Shown in pieces: positions 35,494 through 44,425 of a stretch of 44,826 nt of DNA. Each line of letters opens with the position of its first letter. Within the stretch, counting starts at the first letter, position 1. Made by a program: the position numbers and the translations under genes. Source of the DNA: Bacteroidales bacterium (lineage in GTDB: Bacteria; Bacteroidota; Bacteroidia; Bacteroidales; GWA2-32-17); the NCBI GenBank assembly GCA_026416095.1, contig JAOAFV010000026.1:1-44826 (forward strand). The letters are read 5' to 3'. The notes under the pieces were generated by a model that was not told where the DNA came from, made no database searches, and saw only the letters and a list, made by a program, of their open reading frames with translations.

Positions 35494-36744
35494 TTATGTT
35501 TTAAGTTTTTTCTTTTTTGCAGCTGGAAATAACACATTATTTAAAATTAATCGATAACCTGATGAATTTTTATAAATATCAAGATTTGTTGGAGGATCAT
35601 AAACAAAGTGTTGGTAATCTTCTGGATCGTGACCGCCATAAAAAACAAAAAAACCTTTTCCGTGTATCCCATAAATATAACGGGCTTCATTTAAAGACTT
35701 ATTTTCACCCATAATAAGAACATTAGGTTTTATTAAATCTTTTTTAAATGCGGTTGTTTGACCCATAAAACCTTTTATTATATTTTCATGATTCTGGCAC
35801 AACATTGTTGGTACTGGATCCCATTTTGCCGAAAAATCAAATAAAGTAAAATAATCGTCATTGACATTCACTTTACGTGTGTGAGAAACATCGATATCGC
35901 TATGTTCGTATTCATATGGATTTGTACTTACCTTAAAATTTCTGAATGCAAGGCAATTATCGTAATTTAACTTTTCTTGTGCATTAGGATCTGGCGGATC
36001 TCCATCGAACGGAAAATCGCAGATATCTGTATTTTCGGCAGCAAGGGCAATATCATAAGTATCGGTTGCTGAACACATTGCAAATAAGAAGCCTCCATTA
36101 AAAACATATTGTTTAATAACCTTAGCAACATGTAACTTTAATTGCGAAACTTTTGTAAAACCATACTTTTGAGCTGTTTCGGTTTGTAATTTTACATCTT
36201 CTTGATACCATTGTGTGTTTCTGTAGGCCGACCAAAATTTTCCGTATTGCCCAGTAAAATCTTCGTGGTGAAGATGAAGCCAATCATACTTTTTTAAATC
36301 GCCCCTTATTACTTCATCGTCGTAAATTCTATCGTATGGTATTTCTGCATAATTCAGAGCAAGCATAACGGCATCGTCCCATGGTAGTTTATTAGGTGGC
36401 GCATAAACAGCAATTTTAGGAGCTTTTTCAAGTTTTACAACATCCATATTCACATCGGGCTGTGATATATAATCTATTATGCTTGTTGCTTTAGCATCGG
36501 TAATTATTTCACATTTTACCCCTCTTATATTACATTCATTATGTATTTTGATGTTATAAACGCACATAAAACTACCTCCACGGTAATTTAGTAGCCATTG
36601 AACTTCTATGCCATTTTGTAATACCCAGTAAACTATACCGTAAGCTTTAAGATGATTTGTTTGCTCTTCATCCATAGGTATAAGCAGATAATTTGCTTTG
36701 ACAGATAAAGTGATAATCATTACAACTAAGAATATTTTATTCAT
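35494..36744 (-). CDS. Secreted protein with class I amidotransferase-like fold
   Basis: This 416-residue protein has a signal peptide (MNKIFLVVMIITLSVKANY). I recall close relatives in Bacteroidetes, often named asparagine synthetase B, but the AsnB synthase and N-terminal glutaminase domains are absent, so that name is misleading. Features seen are YRGGSFMCVYNI near 54, APPNKLPWDDAVMLAL near 112, LHLHHEDFTGQYGKFW near 155 and GGFLFAMCSATDT near 218. A C-terminal GGHDPEDYQHFVYD lies near 370. The FAMCSATDT turn sits where a type 1 glutamine amidotransferase would carry its nucleophile cysteine, so a hydrolase or binding fold of that kind is plausible. It is the middle gene of a leftward unit ending in the YfcC carrier. 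Confidence 0.75.
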   Translation of the reverse strand: MNKIFLVVMIITLSVKANYLLIPMDEEQTNHLKAYGIVYWVLQNGIEVQWLLNYRGGSFMCVYNIKIHNECNIRGVKCEIITDAKATSIIDYISQPDVNMDVVKLEKAPKIAVYAPPNKLPWDDAVMLALNYAEIPYDRIYDDEVIRGDLKKYDWLHLHHEDFTGQYGKFWSAYRNTQWYQEDVKLQTETAQKYGFTKVSQLKLHVAKVIKQYVFNGGFLFAMCSATDTYDIALAAENTDICDFPFDGDPPDPNAQEKLNYDNCLAFRNFKVSTNPYEYEHSDIDVSHTRKVNVNDDYFTLFDFSAKWDPVPTMLCQNHENIIKGFMGQTTAFKKDLIKPNVLIMGENKSLNEARYIYGIHGKGFFVFYGGHDPEDYQHFVYDPPTNLDIYKNSSGYRLILNNVLFPAAKKKKLKT

Positions 36745-36765
36745 AACTTATTTGTAATTTTGCAA

Positions 36766-37074
36766 TTATAGTGCCTTATTTCTTACATTTTCAATGTATT
36801 TTATTACTTGTTCTCTGCTATAAACATGAAAAGTATAACTATTATTACAAGTTTTAACAATTAATACATTTGGAATTATGCCTAAGCTGTTCTTTTTTAC
36901 CACTTCAATTATTTCGCTTATTAAAATTTCTATTTTCTTTAATCTTTCTTGTTTGCTTTTTGCTAAAAAAACAAGATATTCGGAATTGAGCTTAAGTCGA
37001 CCTTCCCATGAGTTTTTGCCCTCGTAGTAAGTTGCAGCAACATTAATATCGTATTTGCGATTGCGACTTGTCAT
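36766..37074 (-). CDS. Small PH/GRAM-like domain protein
   Basis: This 102-residue protein has no signal peptide or membrane segment. The pattern EGRLKLNSEYLVFLAKSKQERLKKIEILISEIIEV, then LGIIPNVLIVKTCNNSYTFHVYSREQVIKYIENVR, is that of a GRAM/bacterial PH fold: strands followed by one C-terminal helix. Such domains bind lipids or proteins; the ligand here is unknown. It is the first gene of the leftward unit and lies 21 bp before the amidotransferase-fold gene. Confidence 0.7.
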   Translation of the reverse strand: MTSRNRKYDINVAATYYEGKNSWEGRLKLNSEYLVFLAKSKQERLKKIEILISEIIEVVKKNSLGIIPNVLIVKTCNNSYTFHVYSREQVIKYIENVRNKAL

Positions 37075-37240
37075 ACAACATTATAAATATTTAATTTGTA
37101 AATTTAATGTATTTTTTTTAATTTACCAAATAGCAAGCAATTAATGTGTTGACTTAATTAACCAATATTTAATTGTTCTATTTTAATTTTTTACAAAAAA
37201 ATGCTTTAATTAAAACAATCAATTTTATAACTATCAAAAT

Positions 37241-37334
37241 GAAGCATTTACAAAATTACCTTTAAATATTTAATTTAAAATCAATATTTTCCAAAATACT
37301 ATGATAGCTTTACAAAAGGTTTTGCAAAGGTCTC
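37241..37334. mobile_element. MITE-like element, copy 2 (94 bp)
   Basis: The right end is GGTTTTGCAAAGGTCTC, the perfect form of the end seen in copy 1. The left end, GAAGCATTTACAAAATTACC, matches the left end of copy 1 at 15 of 20 positions and is decayed. It is flanked by AAAAT on both sides (37236-37240 and 37335-37339), a perfect 5-bp target duplication. It is 17 bp shorter than copy 1 because of an internal length difference. It sits upstream of the PH-like gene (-) and the TonB receptor (+). Confidence 0.85.
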
Positions 37335-37779
37335 AAAATATTAAAACTAAATTTGCAAATAATTTGTACTCACTATTTTATAATAATTCAAGGTTTAATC
37401 TAATTACCAACTTTTTTATTTCAATATTTTCTTACATTTTTGCATGTTTCGTTTTTGTTAATCTAATTTCTCAAAAAATAAAGGTAGCTACATACATTAA
37501 GTTTGATTTCTTTTTTTCCAAAAAAATAAGTTAATTAGTAAAGAATTTAAACTTTATTTATTTTTATGTTGTGTAAAGAAACGATAAGTAGAAAGTGTTA
37601 ATGAAGAGAATATATTTTTGTATTACTTCGACAGAACGCATTGTTGTGTTAGTAACAAGGTTATGCAAAATAACAAAAAAATAATTAGCACTTATAAGAA
37701 GTTAAAGTTAAGATTTTCTTACGACAAGATATTCTAAATTTTTACAGATTAAAGAATATTAAATTATAATTTTTTAGTT

Positions 37780-37787
37780 TAATTTTG
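37780..37787 (+). promoter_or_regulatory. -7 promoter box (TAATTTTG) of the TonB receptor operon
   Basis: TAATTTTG fits TAnnTTTG and ends 21 bp before the ATG at 37809. It probably serves the three-gene unit up to 41553. Confidence 0.5.
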
Positions 37788-37808
37788 CTATTGAAATCGC
37801 TCATTTAA

Positions 37809-40157
37809 ATGATACATAGAGTTGGAGTAATATTTTTATTATTTACTTTACCTCTTTTTTCGCAAAAGTATACTATTAGTGGATATATAAAAGACAAAAA
37901 TACAGGCGAGGAATTACCACATTGTAATGTTTATATTGAAGAACTTAAGAAAGGTACCACAACCAATAACTATGGTTTTTATTCTATTACTTTGAATGCT
38001 GGTGTTTATACGTTAAAGATAAGTTATATTGGGTATGAAACAGAAACAAAAAAAATTTATCTAACACAAGATACAAAACTTAATATTTCATTATCACCAA
38101 AAATTTATTCGATGCAGGAGGTAGATGTTTATGGAGAGAAAGAAAACAAGAATGTAGAAAGCACCGAAATGGGAACATTTCGCTTGCCTGTTGAAACCAT
38201 TAAGGAATTGCCTGTATTACTTGGCGAAACTGATATTTTAAAAACATTACAATTGCTACCGGGGGTTCAGTCGGGAGGCGAAGGCAATAGTGGTTTTTAT
38301 GTTAGAGGAGGTGGCCCCGATCAAAATCTTATTTTGCTCGACAATGCAATTGTATACAATCCAGGACACTTGTTTGGTTTTTTTTCGGTGTTTAATTCAG
38401 ATGCAATAAAAGATATTACATTAATAAAAGGTGGTATGCCTGCTAATTATGGTGGACGCTTATCTTCGGTACTTGATGTTATAATGAAAGAAGGAAATAT
38501 GAAAGAAATAAAAGGTGCTGGAGGAATTGGCTTAATTGCTTCGCGATTAACATTAGAAGGGCCTATAATAAAAGATACTGTATCGTTTTTAATTTCCGGA
38601 CGTAGAACTTATGCAGACGTTGTGCTTAAGCCATTTCAAAAAAAAGATCGGCGAGGTTCTGGATATTATTTTTACGATTTAAACACAAAAATTAATTATA
38701 GAATAAACGATAAAGACCGTATCTTTTTGAGTGGGTATTTCGGACAAGATATATTTTCTTTTAAAAGTAAGTCTGATAGTTTCATGATGAAATTTCCTTG
38801 GGGTAATGCTACTTTATCGCTTCGTTGGAATCATGTTTTTAATCAAAAAATTTTTCAAAATCTTACTTTTACATATAGCAACTATAAATATAAATTCGAA
38901 GCCGAACAAAACCGTTTTGCATTTATTTTATATTCTGGTGTTTCAGATTATGCTTTATCGCTCGATTATACTTACTTGCCTAATATTCTTCATAACATTA
39001 AATTCGGTTTTAAGTATATGTTTCATAACTTTACTCCAAGTTCTGTGTCGGCAAGAATAGGAGAAACTAACTTTAATTGGGATGCTATAACTCATTATTA
39101 CGCTAACGATTTTGCTATATACATAAACGATGAATACGATATTAACGAAAAGCTTAAAATATCTGTTGGTTTAAGGCCAACTTTATTTCAACATATAGGT
39201 CCTTTTAAAAGATATATTATTGACCATCAAAACAGGGTTGTCGACTCTATAATGTACAAAGAGTTCGAAACCATTGCTTTTTATAAAAATGTTGAACCAC
39301 GTGGCTCCTTACGATATGCTATTAATAATTCCACTTCTATAAAGCTTTCTTACACTCAAAATTATCAGTATATACAACTTGCAAGCATGTCGAGTAATAC
39401 ATTACCTACCGACATATGGATTCCTGCAACTGATAAAATTAAACCACAATTTTCTGAACAGTATTCTGCAGGTTTTTTTAAAAACTTTAAGCAAGATAAA
39501 TTCGAAACATCGGCAGAAGTTTACTACAAAAACATGAATAATCTAATAGATTATAAAGAAGGTTTAACAAGCGATAATAATATTAAAAATAATCCCGATA
39601 ATAATTTCACATTTGGAAAGGGGAAATCTTATGGTTTAGAACTATTTATTAAAAAAAGAACTGGAAAATTAACAGGATGGGTAGGATATACATTATCTAA
39701 AACAACAAGAAAATTTCCAGAAATAAATAACGGTAAAGAATATCCAGCAAAATACGATAGACGACACGATTTGTCGGTGGTTTTATCGTACGATATAAAC
39801 AACAGAATGAATATAAGTGCTGTTTTTGTTTATGCTACAGGCGATGCTACTACCATGCCTGAAAATGTTTTTTTTATAGAAGGCAGAATAATGTATGAAT
39901 ATGGCGAACGAAACTCTTACCGATTACCACCATATCACAGAGCCGATATTTCTTTTACTTACATCTTCCCAAATAAAGGTAAACGTTGGAATTCTTCACT
40001 TAATGTTTCGATTTATAATGTTTACAACCGTAAAAATCCTTATTTTATTTACATTGATACCGAAACCGATCTTGCTAACAATTCAGTTACAATGACTGGT
40101 AAGCAAGTTTCTTTATTTCCAATCTTACCATCAATAACATATAATTTTAATTTTTAA
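37809..40157 (+). CDS. TonB-dependent outer-membrane receptor
   Basis: This 782-residue protein has a signal peptide (about 1-18). A carboxypeptidase-regulatory-like beta domain follows at about 20-100 (TISGYIKDKNTGEELPHCNVYIE), then a plug domain at about 105-225 (LLPGVQSGGEGNSGFYVRGGGPDQNLILLDN, and GGRLSSVLDV), then a barrel of about 22 strands to the C-terminal aromatic ITYNFNF. It imports or binds a large substrate with energy from TonB. The lack of an N-terminal signalling domain and the pairing with a DUF4249 lipoprotein rather than SusD set it apart from polysaccharide-utilisation receptors. The ligand is unknown. The lipoprotein gene starts 3 bp after its stop codon. Confidence 0.93.
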   Translation: MIHRVGVIFLLFTLPLFSQKYTISGYIKDKNTGEELPHCNVYIEELKKGTTTNNYGFYSITLNAGVYTLKISYIGYETETKKIYLTQDTKLNISLSPKIYSMQEVDVYGEKENKNVESTEMGTFRLPVETIKELPVLLGETDILKTLQLLPGVQSGGEGNSGFYVRGGGPDQNLILLDNAIVYNPGHLFGFFSVFNSDAIKDITLIKGGMPANYGGRLSSVLDVIMKEGNMKEIKGAGGIGLIASRLTLEGPIIKDTVSFLISGRRTYADVVLKPFQKKDRRGSGYYFYDLNTKINYRINDKDRIFLSGYFGQDIFSFKSKSDSFMMKFPWGNATLSLRWNHVFNQKIFQNLTFTYSNYKYKFEAEQNRFAFILYSGVSDYALSLDYTYLPNILHNIKFGFKYMFHNFTPSSVSARIGETNFNWDAITHYYANDFAIYINDEYDINEKLKISVGLRPTLFQHIGPFKRYIIDHQNRVVDSIMYKEFETIAFYKNVEPRGSLRYAINNSTSIKLSYTQNYQYIQLASMSSNTLPTDIWIPATDKIKPQFSEQYSAGFFKNFKQDKFETSAEVYYKNMNNLIDYKEGLTSDNNIKNNPDNNFTFGKGKSYGLELFIKKRTGKLTGWVGYTLSKTTRKFPEINNGKEYPAKYDRRHDLSVVLSYDINNRMNISAVFVYATGDATTMPENVFFIEGRIMYEYGERNSYRLPPYHRADISFTYIFPNKGKRWNSSLNVSIYNVYNRKNPYFIYIDTETDLANNSVTMTGKQVSLFPILPSITYNFNF

Positions 40158-40160
40158 GTT

Positions 40161-41045
40161 ATGAGAGTTTTTTTTATTATTTTTTTACTGGTTTTTATTT
40201 TTTCGTGCGAGAAAGAAATTGATTTAAAACTACCGGCTGGCGAACGAAAACCGGTAATCGAAGGGGCCATAGAAACAGGCGAATATGCATGGGTATTTGT
40301 AACTTACACTTCACCATATTTCTCAAAATTCGACTCAACAACAATTTTTAATATGATAGAAACAAAAGCTACTGTTATTGTTTCTGATGGAATAGAATAC
40401 GATACTCTAAAACCAGTTATAGATATTTATACCTTCCCATTTTTTAAATACAAAGGCTCGCGTATAAAAGGTGCTGAAGGGAAAACTTATTTTCTTAAAG
40501 TTATAATAGATGGCAAAGAATATACTGCGCAAACAACAATACCTTATCATGTTAAAGTAGATAGCTTAAAATTTCGTCCCGACGAAAATGTTGATACTTT
40601 AGGTTTTATTTGGTTATATTTAAAAGATCCTGATACTGCTGGCAATTATTATCGTGGTTTTACTAAAGTGTTAGGCAAAGACAGTATATACTTACATCCA
40701 TTTCCTTCAGTATTTGACGATAGATATTTTAATGGAAAAAGTGTTGAATATGAATTGTATAGGGGTCGTAATCCGCTTGAAGACAATAAATATAATGAAC
40801 AAGGGCTCGACTCGTCGGGGGTAGGGCGTTGGTATTTTAGAGTTGGCGAAACCGTAGTGGTAAAAATTTGTCAGATCGACTATGCTCATTATTGCTTTTG
40901 GTATTCTGTAGAGCAACAGTACATAACCGATAGTAACCCATTTGCTACACCAACATCTCTTAAATCTAATATTAAAGGTGGAGCAATTGGTATATGGGGA
41001 GGTTACGCTCCTTTTTACGATACAATTAAAATTACAAAACCTTAA
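40161..41045 (+). CDS. DUF4249 lipoprotein
   Basis: This 294-residue protein has a lipoprotein signal with C16 in FIFSC, followed by EKEIDLKLPAGERKPVIEG, the typical start of DUF4249 proteins. The body is mostly beta strands, including TYFLKVIIDGKEYTAQTTIP. DUF4249 proteins nearly always follow a TonB receptor gene in Bacteroidetes, as here at 3 bp, and probably form an outer-membrane complex with it, in the manner of SusD with SusC. The ligand is unknown. Confidence 0.9.
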   Translation: MRVFFIIFLLVFIFSCEKEIDLKLPAGERKPVIEGAIETGEYAWVFVTYTSPYFSKFDSTTIFNMIETKATVIVSDGIEYDTLKPVIDIYTFPFFKYKGSRIKGAEGKTYFLKVIIDGKEYTAQTTIPYHVKVDSLKFRPDENVDTLGFIWLYLKDPDTAGNYYRGFTKVLGKDSIYLHPFPSVFDDRYFNGKSVEYELYRGRNPLEDNKYNEQGLDSSGVGRWYFRVGETVVVKICQIDYAHYCFWYSVEQQYITDSNPFATPTSLKSNIKGGAIGIWGGYAPFYDTIKITKP

Positions 41046-41049
41046 ATTT

Positions 41050-41553
41050 ATGAAAATTTGGTTATTAGCTTTAATGTTTATTCATATTATTTTAATTGCC
41101 CAAAATGAAAAAAACTATATATCTGTTTTTGCTATAAATTTTCAACCTAATTATCAAGATTTAATAACATACTTTATTTTAAAAATAAACGATAAGGGCG
41201 AAATTGTTGATAGAACAATTTTAAAGCGCGATGATTGGGTACGACAAATTGTAGGATTACAAAGTTCTATTGCCAATCCGGAAGGTAAAAATTTAATGAA
41301 AGAAGTAGGAATAAATGGACCCGAAGTACTTTCTGAATTATGGAAACTAAGATATTCTGAACACCCTTACGATAGAAAAAATACTGAAAAAGGGTGGGCA
41401 TCGAAACCACGCTGTCCTAGTCCAGAACAAATGAAAATGCTCGAAAAATTTGGAATGAAAACCTTGAGCGACTATATCTATGGCGAAAATCTTTTAAAAC
41501 TCTTAAAAGCAATGGAAGACCCTGCATGGGTTGCTGAGTATCAATCAAAATAA
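41050..41553 (+). CDS. Small secreted protein of the TonB receptor operon
   Basis: The ATG at 41050 gives 167 residues beginning MKIWLLALMFIHIILIAQ, a signal peptide; a longer reading from 40942 would overlap the lipoprotein gene by about 100 bp and lacks a signal. The rest is alpha/beta (YISVFAINFQPNYQDLITYFILKIN, DDWVRQIVGLQSSIANPEGKNL, PRCPSPEQMKMLEKFG). It has a single Cys in the mature part. I do not recognise the family. It follows the DUF4249 gene by 4 bp, so it probably belongs to the same envelope complex. Its stop codon abuts that of the convergent BatA-like gene with no base between. Confidence 0.75.
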   Translation: MKIWLLALMFIHIILIAQNEKNYISVFAINFQPNYQDLITYFILKINDKGEIVDRTILKRDDWVRQIVGLQSSIANPEGKNLMKEVGINGPEVLSELWKLRYSEHPYDRKNTEKGWASKPRCPSPEQMKMLEKFGMKTLSDYIYGENLLKLLKAMEDPAWVAEYQSK

Positions 41554-43566
41554 TTATATTTTCCAATATAATACTATTGCTATTTCACAAATAATCATTA
41601 GCAAAGCAGCTATAAGAAAATATCTCCAAAGAGGTTTATCTTTTATTTTATTAGCTATGTATTCGTTTCCTTCATCAACATTTTCTGGAGCAAAAAATGT
41701 AACATTATAATTGTTTTTACTTTTAATTATTTCGTACAATTCTGATTCGTTATAATATGTTAGCATCGATTCATTTCTAAGGTAATTTAATGCAATTATT
41801 GGATTATTACTAGCTTTATCAACAACTTCGTAAAAACCTTCTGTTAGTAATGAAATGTCTGGTAAAAGTTCTACCTTATCGGGATATCTTTTTATAAATG
41901 GTATAAAGCTTTTTTTTGTTGCAAGGTTAGTCATTTCAAGGGTTGCATCGTTGCTTAAAGTATCAATAGGTATGTTTATTTTCATATTTCTCGAAATAAA
42001 ATAAGTAAAATTATAATCACTTACACTAGTTTGAGCAATTTTATGAATAATTGATACAAATAATGGGTGTTCAAAAAAATTAGAATATTGCTCAGCTGCC
42101 GGAATACCTAATATATACATGTTGCCTTTATTAATAGTTGTTTTTATAAAAGCACTTTGATTATTTTCATAATTTATTATTGATTCGAAGTCGGTAGTAG
42201 AATATAATGGAGTTAAGGTGTAGCAATTTCGAGTCCAAGGCATTTTAATATTAGATTCCGCCTTGGTAAACATGCCTTTATAGAACTCCATTTTGAAAGA
42301 AGGAATTTGTAATAACATTTTTGAAGTATCGTTACTTATAATGTCTACTCCAAAAAAATTACAAATAAGTTTAGCATTTTCTTTTTTTTCTGGTAAAAAT
42401 AGTAATAATGTTTTTCCTTCTTGCACAATTTTCTTTATGTTCAAGAGAAAATCGGTTGTTATGTTCGGTATCTTATCAATTATAATAAAATTATATTTTT
42501 TTAACTCAAATAAGTTGATATTCTTAGGATTAAGTATGGAATAATTAAAAGAACTATCTGAAGCAAAAAAGGCTATTAGAAATTTTGAAACACTCTCAGT
42601 TATAAGACAAATAGGTATTTTATCGGTTATAAAATATGAACAATAGTACAAATTATCGTAAGTAATTGGAAAATCCAAAATTTCTACTTTATATTTAACG
42701 TATCCTTTTTTTATATTTAAAATGTTAAACTGTAATGTTTTAGAACTCAAAGGCTCAATATTTATGCTTTTTATAATTTTGAGTGTATCATCTAAATATA
42801 CTCTTACTGGAACTTTATTAGCAATTTTATCGCTATGATTTGTTACTTTAACGTGAAACACATCAGTATTACCTTTAATGTGCGATGGATTAATAAAATA
42901 ACATGTATCAACACTAATATTATTTGATAACTGTGGTTTAATGTAAAATAGCCATATGTTAAGTGTATCGGCCGGAAAGTTGGAATAATCGAAATCTTTT
43001 TTATGGCCATCTGTAAAAATTGCAATGGTTTTAGAATTTAAAATTTTGGCAGAAGTATACAAAATTTCGCTTAAATTTTTGCTTTCCGAACAAATACGGA
43101 TATTATTGATTTTTTCTATAGCTTCTTCGAAAGTGAACGGATAGGCATTATAATCACAATTTTCAATTACATAATATTTATAGTTTTTTGGTAACGAATT
43201 TATTAACGAAATCGCTTTGCTTTTTGCTTCTTCAATTAATGACGAACCTTTGCCACTATTACTCATGCTGAACGAATTGTTAATATAAATAGTAATTACA
43301 GAGCTGTTGTTGTTTTTCGATATGATATTTTTTTTATATGGTTGAGAAAATACAAGTACCAAGAAAATTATTATAAAAATTCTAACTAAAAGTAACACCA
43401 AATTTCTCAATTTGCTCTTTGCTTTTGCTTGTTTTAAAGCTTCGTTTAATAGCTTATTGTTACTGAAATATATTGTTTTATATTTCCTTAGTTGAATAAG
43501 ATGAATAATTATAGGAATTGAAATTAAACTTAAAAACCATAAAAAATGTGGATATAAAAAGTTCAT
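41554..43566 (-). CDS. BatA-domain membrane protein with vWA-like region
   Basis: This 670-residue protein begins with the BatA/aerotolerance-regulator N-terminal domain: MNFLYPHFLWFLSLISIPIIIHLIQLRKYKTIYFSN, then a second helix LVLLLVRIFIIIFLVLVFSQP at about 57-77. A periplasmic region follows with a von Willebrand A-like fold (VITIYINNSFSMSNSGKGSS near 92, and TIAIFTDGH near 180). Its metal site is altered: NNSFSMS replaces the usual DxSxS, so metal binding is doubtful. A large beta-rich region and a final membrane helix (WRYFLIAALLMIICEIAIVLYW) complete it. No other bat or moxR gene is next to it. Homologues sit in MoxR/Bat envelope-stress loci. Confidence 0.85.
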   Translation of the reverse strand: MNFLYPHFLWFLSLISIPIIIHLIQLRKYKTIYFSNNKLLNEALKQAKAKSKLRNLVLLLVRIFIIIFLVLVFSQPYKKNIISKNNNSSVITIYINNSFSMSNSGKGSSLIEEAKSKAISLINSLPKNYKYYVIENCDYNAYPFTFEEAIEKINNIRICSESKNLSEILYTSAKILNSKTIAIFTDGHKKDFDYSNFPADTLNIWLFYIKPQLSNNISVDTCYFINPSHIKGNTDVFHVKVTNHSDKIANKVPVRVYLDDTLKIIKSINIEPLSSKTLQFNILNIKKGYVKYKVEILDFPITYDNLYYCSYFITDKIPICLITESVSKFLIAFFASDSSFNYSILNPKNINLFELKKYNFIIIDKIPNITTDFLLNIKKIVQEGKTLLLFLPEKKENAKLICNFFGVDIISNDTSKMLLQIPSFKMEFYKGMFTKAESNIKMPWTRNCYTLTPLYSTTDFESIINYENNQSAFIKTTINKGNMYILGIPAAEQYSNFFEHPLFVSIIHKIAQTSVSDYNFTYFISRNMKINIPIDTLSNDATLEMTNLATKKSFIPFIKRYPDKVELLPDISLLTEGFYEVVDKASNNPIIALNYLRNESMLTYYNESELYEIIKSKNNYNVTFFAPENVDEGNEYIANKIKDKPLWRYFLIAALLMIICEIAIVLYWKI

Positions 43567-43570
43567 ATTG

Positions 43571-43578
43571 CAAAGGTA
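43571..43578 (-). promoter_or_regulatory. -7 promoter box (TACCTTTG) of the BatA-like gene
   Basis: On the minus strand this reads TACCTTTG, 4 bp before the ATG at 43566. If it is used, the message is close to leaderless. Confidence 0.4.
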
Positions 43579-44393
43579 AGGTAATTATTTAATTATAAAA
43601 AGCTTTTACAAAGTACTTAGTTATTTTCAAATAAATCTAACAGTTTTTGCATTTGTGTAAGTTTCTTAACTTGACTATAAAAAAAAATGTTTTAATCTGG
43701 TAATGAATGTATTGAAATATAACCTAATGAATTCGAACCTTATATTAACAGTGAAGTAACCAAATATGATTAAGTAAAATTTATTCACCCGCTTGATAAT
43801 TTTTCGAATTATTAAAATTACATTTGAGTAATTGAACTGTAAAAAAATTGCAAAAGCTAAAAAAATTAGAGAAACTCGGTACAAGCTATTAATTGAGCTT
43901 TTATTATTATTGTAGGAATAAACAATTTAAATATAGATTATTACTCTCTAACGCATTTTTATGTGAAAGAATTAAGACTATCTGTGATTACTATTAAAAA
44001 GTATTTCATGATAACGGTCTTTCTTATTACGACAAATCGGTACTTTCAAATTTTTGTGTATCTTTTTTTTAATAGCACTTTTTTTAAAATTTGCAATAAA
44101 TTAGAGTTGAAAAAATAAAGTTATAGTAAAAATTATTTTTAAAAAAGCATGAATACAAGTAAAATTAAATTGTGTTAATAACCGAGTAGTTTTAACATAA
44201 TACTAATTGGTTTAATATATTTTTAAGCATACATAAAAGGAAATACAATTAGTTTAAAACAAAAATTGCGAAATACAACTATTTTATTAAATAAAGCTTA
44301 AATAAACCTTATCGAAAAACAATAAATTAAAGGACAATAAAGTATAAAAATTCCGTTAAATACTTTTATTAAGTAGTTTTTTTACAATAAAAA

Positions 44394-44425
44394 TTTGCAT
44401 AATAGAAACAAAAGAACTAAATTTG
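44394..44425 (+). promoter_or_regulatory. Complete Bacteroidetes-type promoter in the CRISPR 2 leader
   Basis: TTTG at 44394-44397, a 20-bp spacer and TAAATTTG at 44418-44425 match the -33/-7 consensus in sequence and spacing. It points into the array, about 130 bp before the first repeat, and probably makes the precursor crRNA. Confidence 0.65.

Larger units (their letters stand above)
37075..37808. other. Divergent intergenic region (734 bp)
   Basis: It lies between the small PH-like gene (-) and the TonB receptor gene (+). It contains the second miniature element (37241-37334) and the promoter box of the receptor (37780-37787). A further TATTTTTG at 37613-37620 (+) may be a second, distal promoter. 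No gene or RNA was recognised in the rest. Confidence 0.6.

Noticed and set aside
35494-36744. Annotation as asparagine synthetase B.
   Set aside because: There is a signal peptide and neither the N-terminal glutaminase Cys2 nor the synthase ATP-binding motif is present.
37301-37534. A 77-codon plus-strand frame.
   Set aside because: It starts inside the second miniature element; composition is AT-driven.
43675-43884. A 69-codon minus-strand frame rich in hydrophobic residues.
   Set aside because: Composition typical of translated AT-rich DNA; no good start context and no neighbour in the same unit.
43945-44075. A short stretch that translates to a helix-turn-helix-like phrase (VKELRLSVITIKKY), considered as a decayed transposase.
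   Set aside because: Too short, no inverted repeats or other transposase motifs around it; cannot be told from chance.
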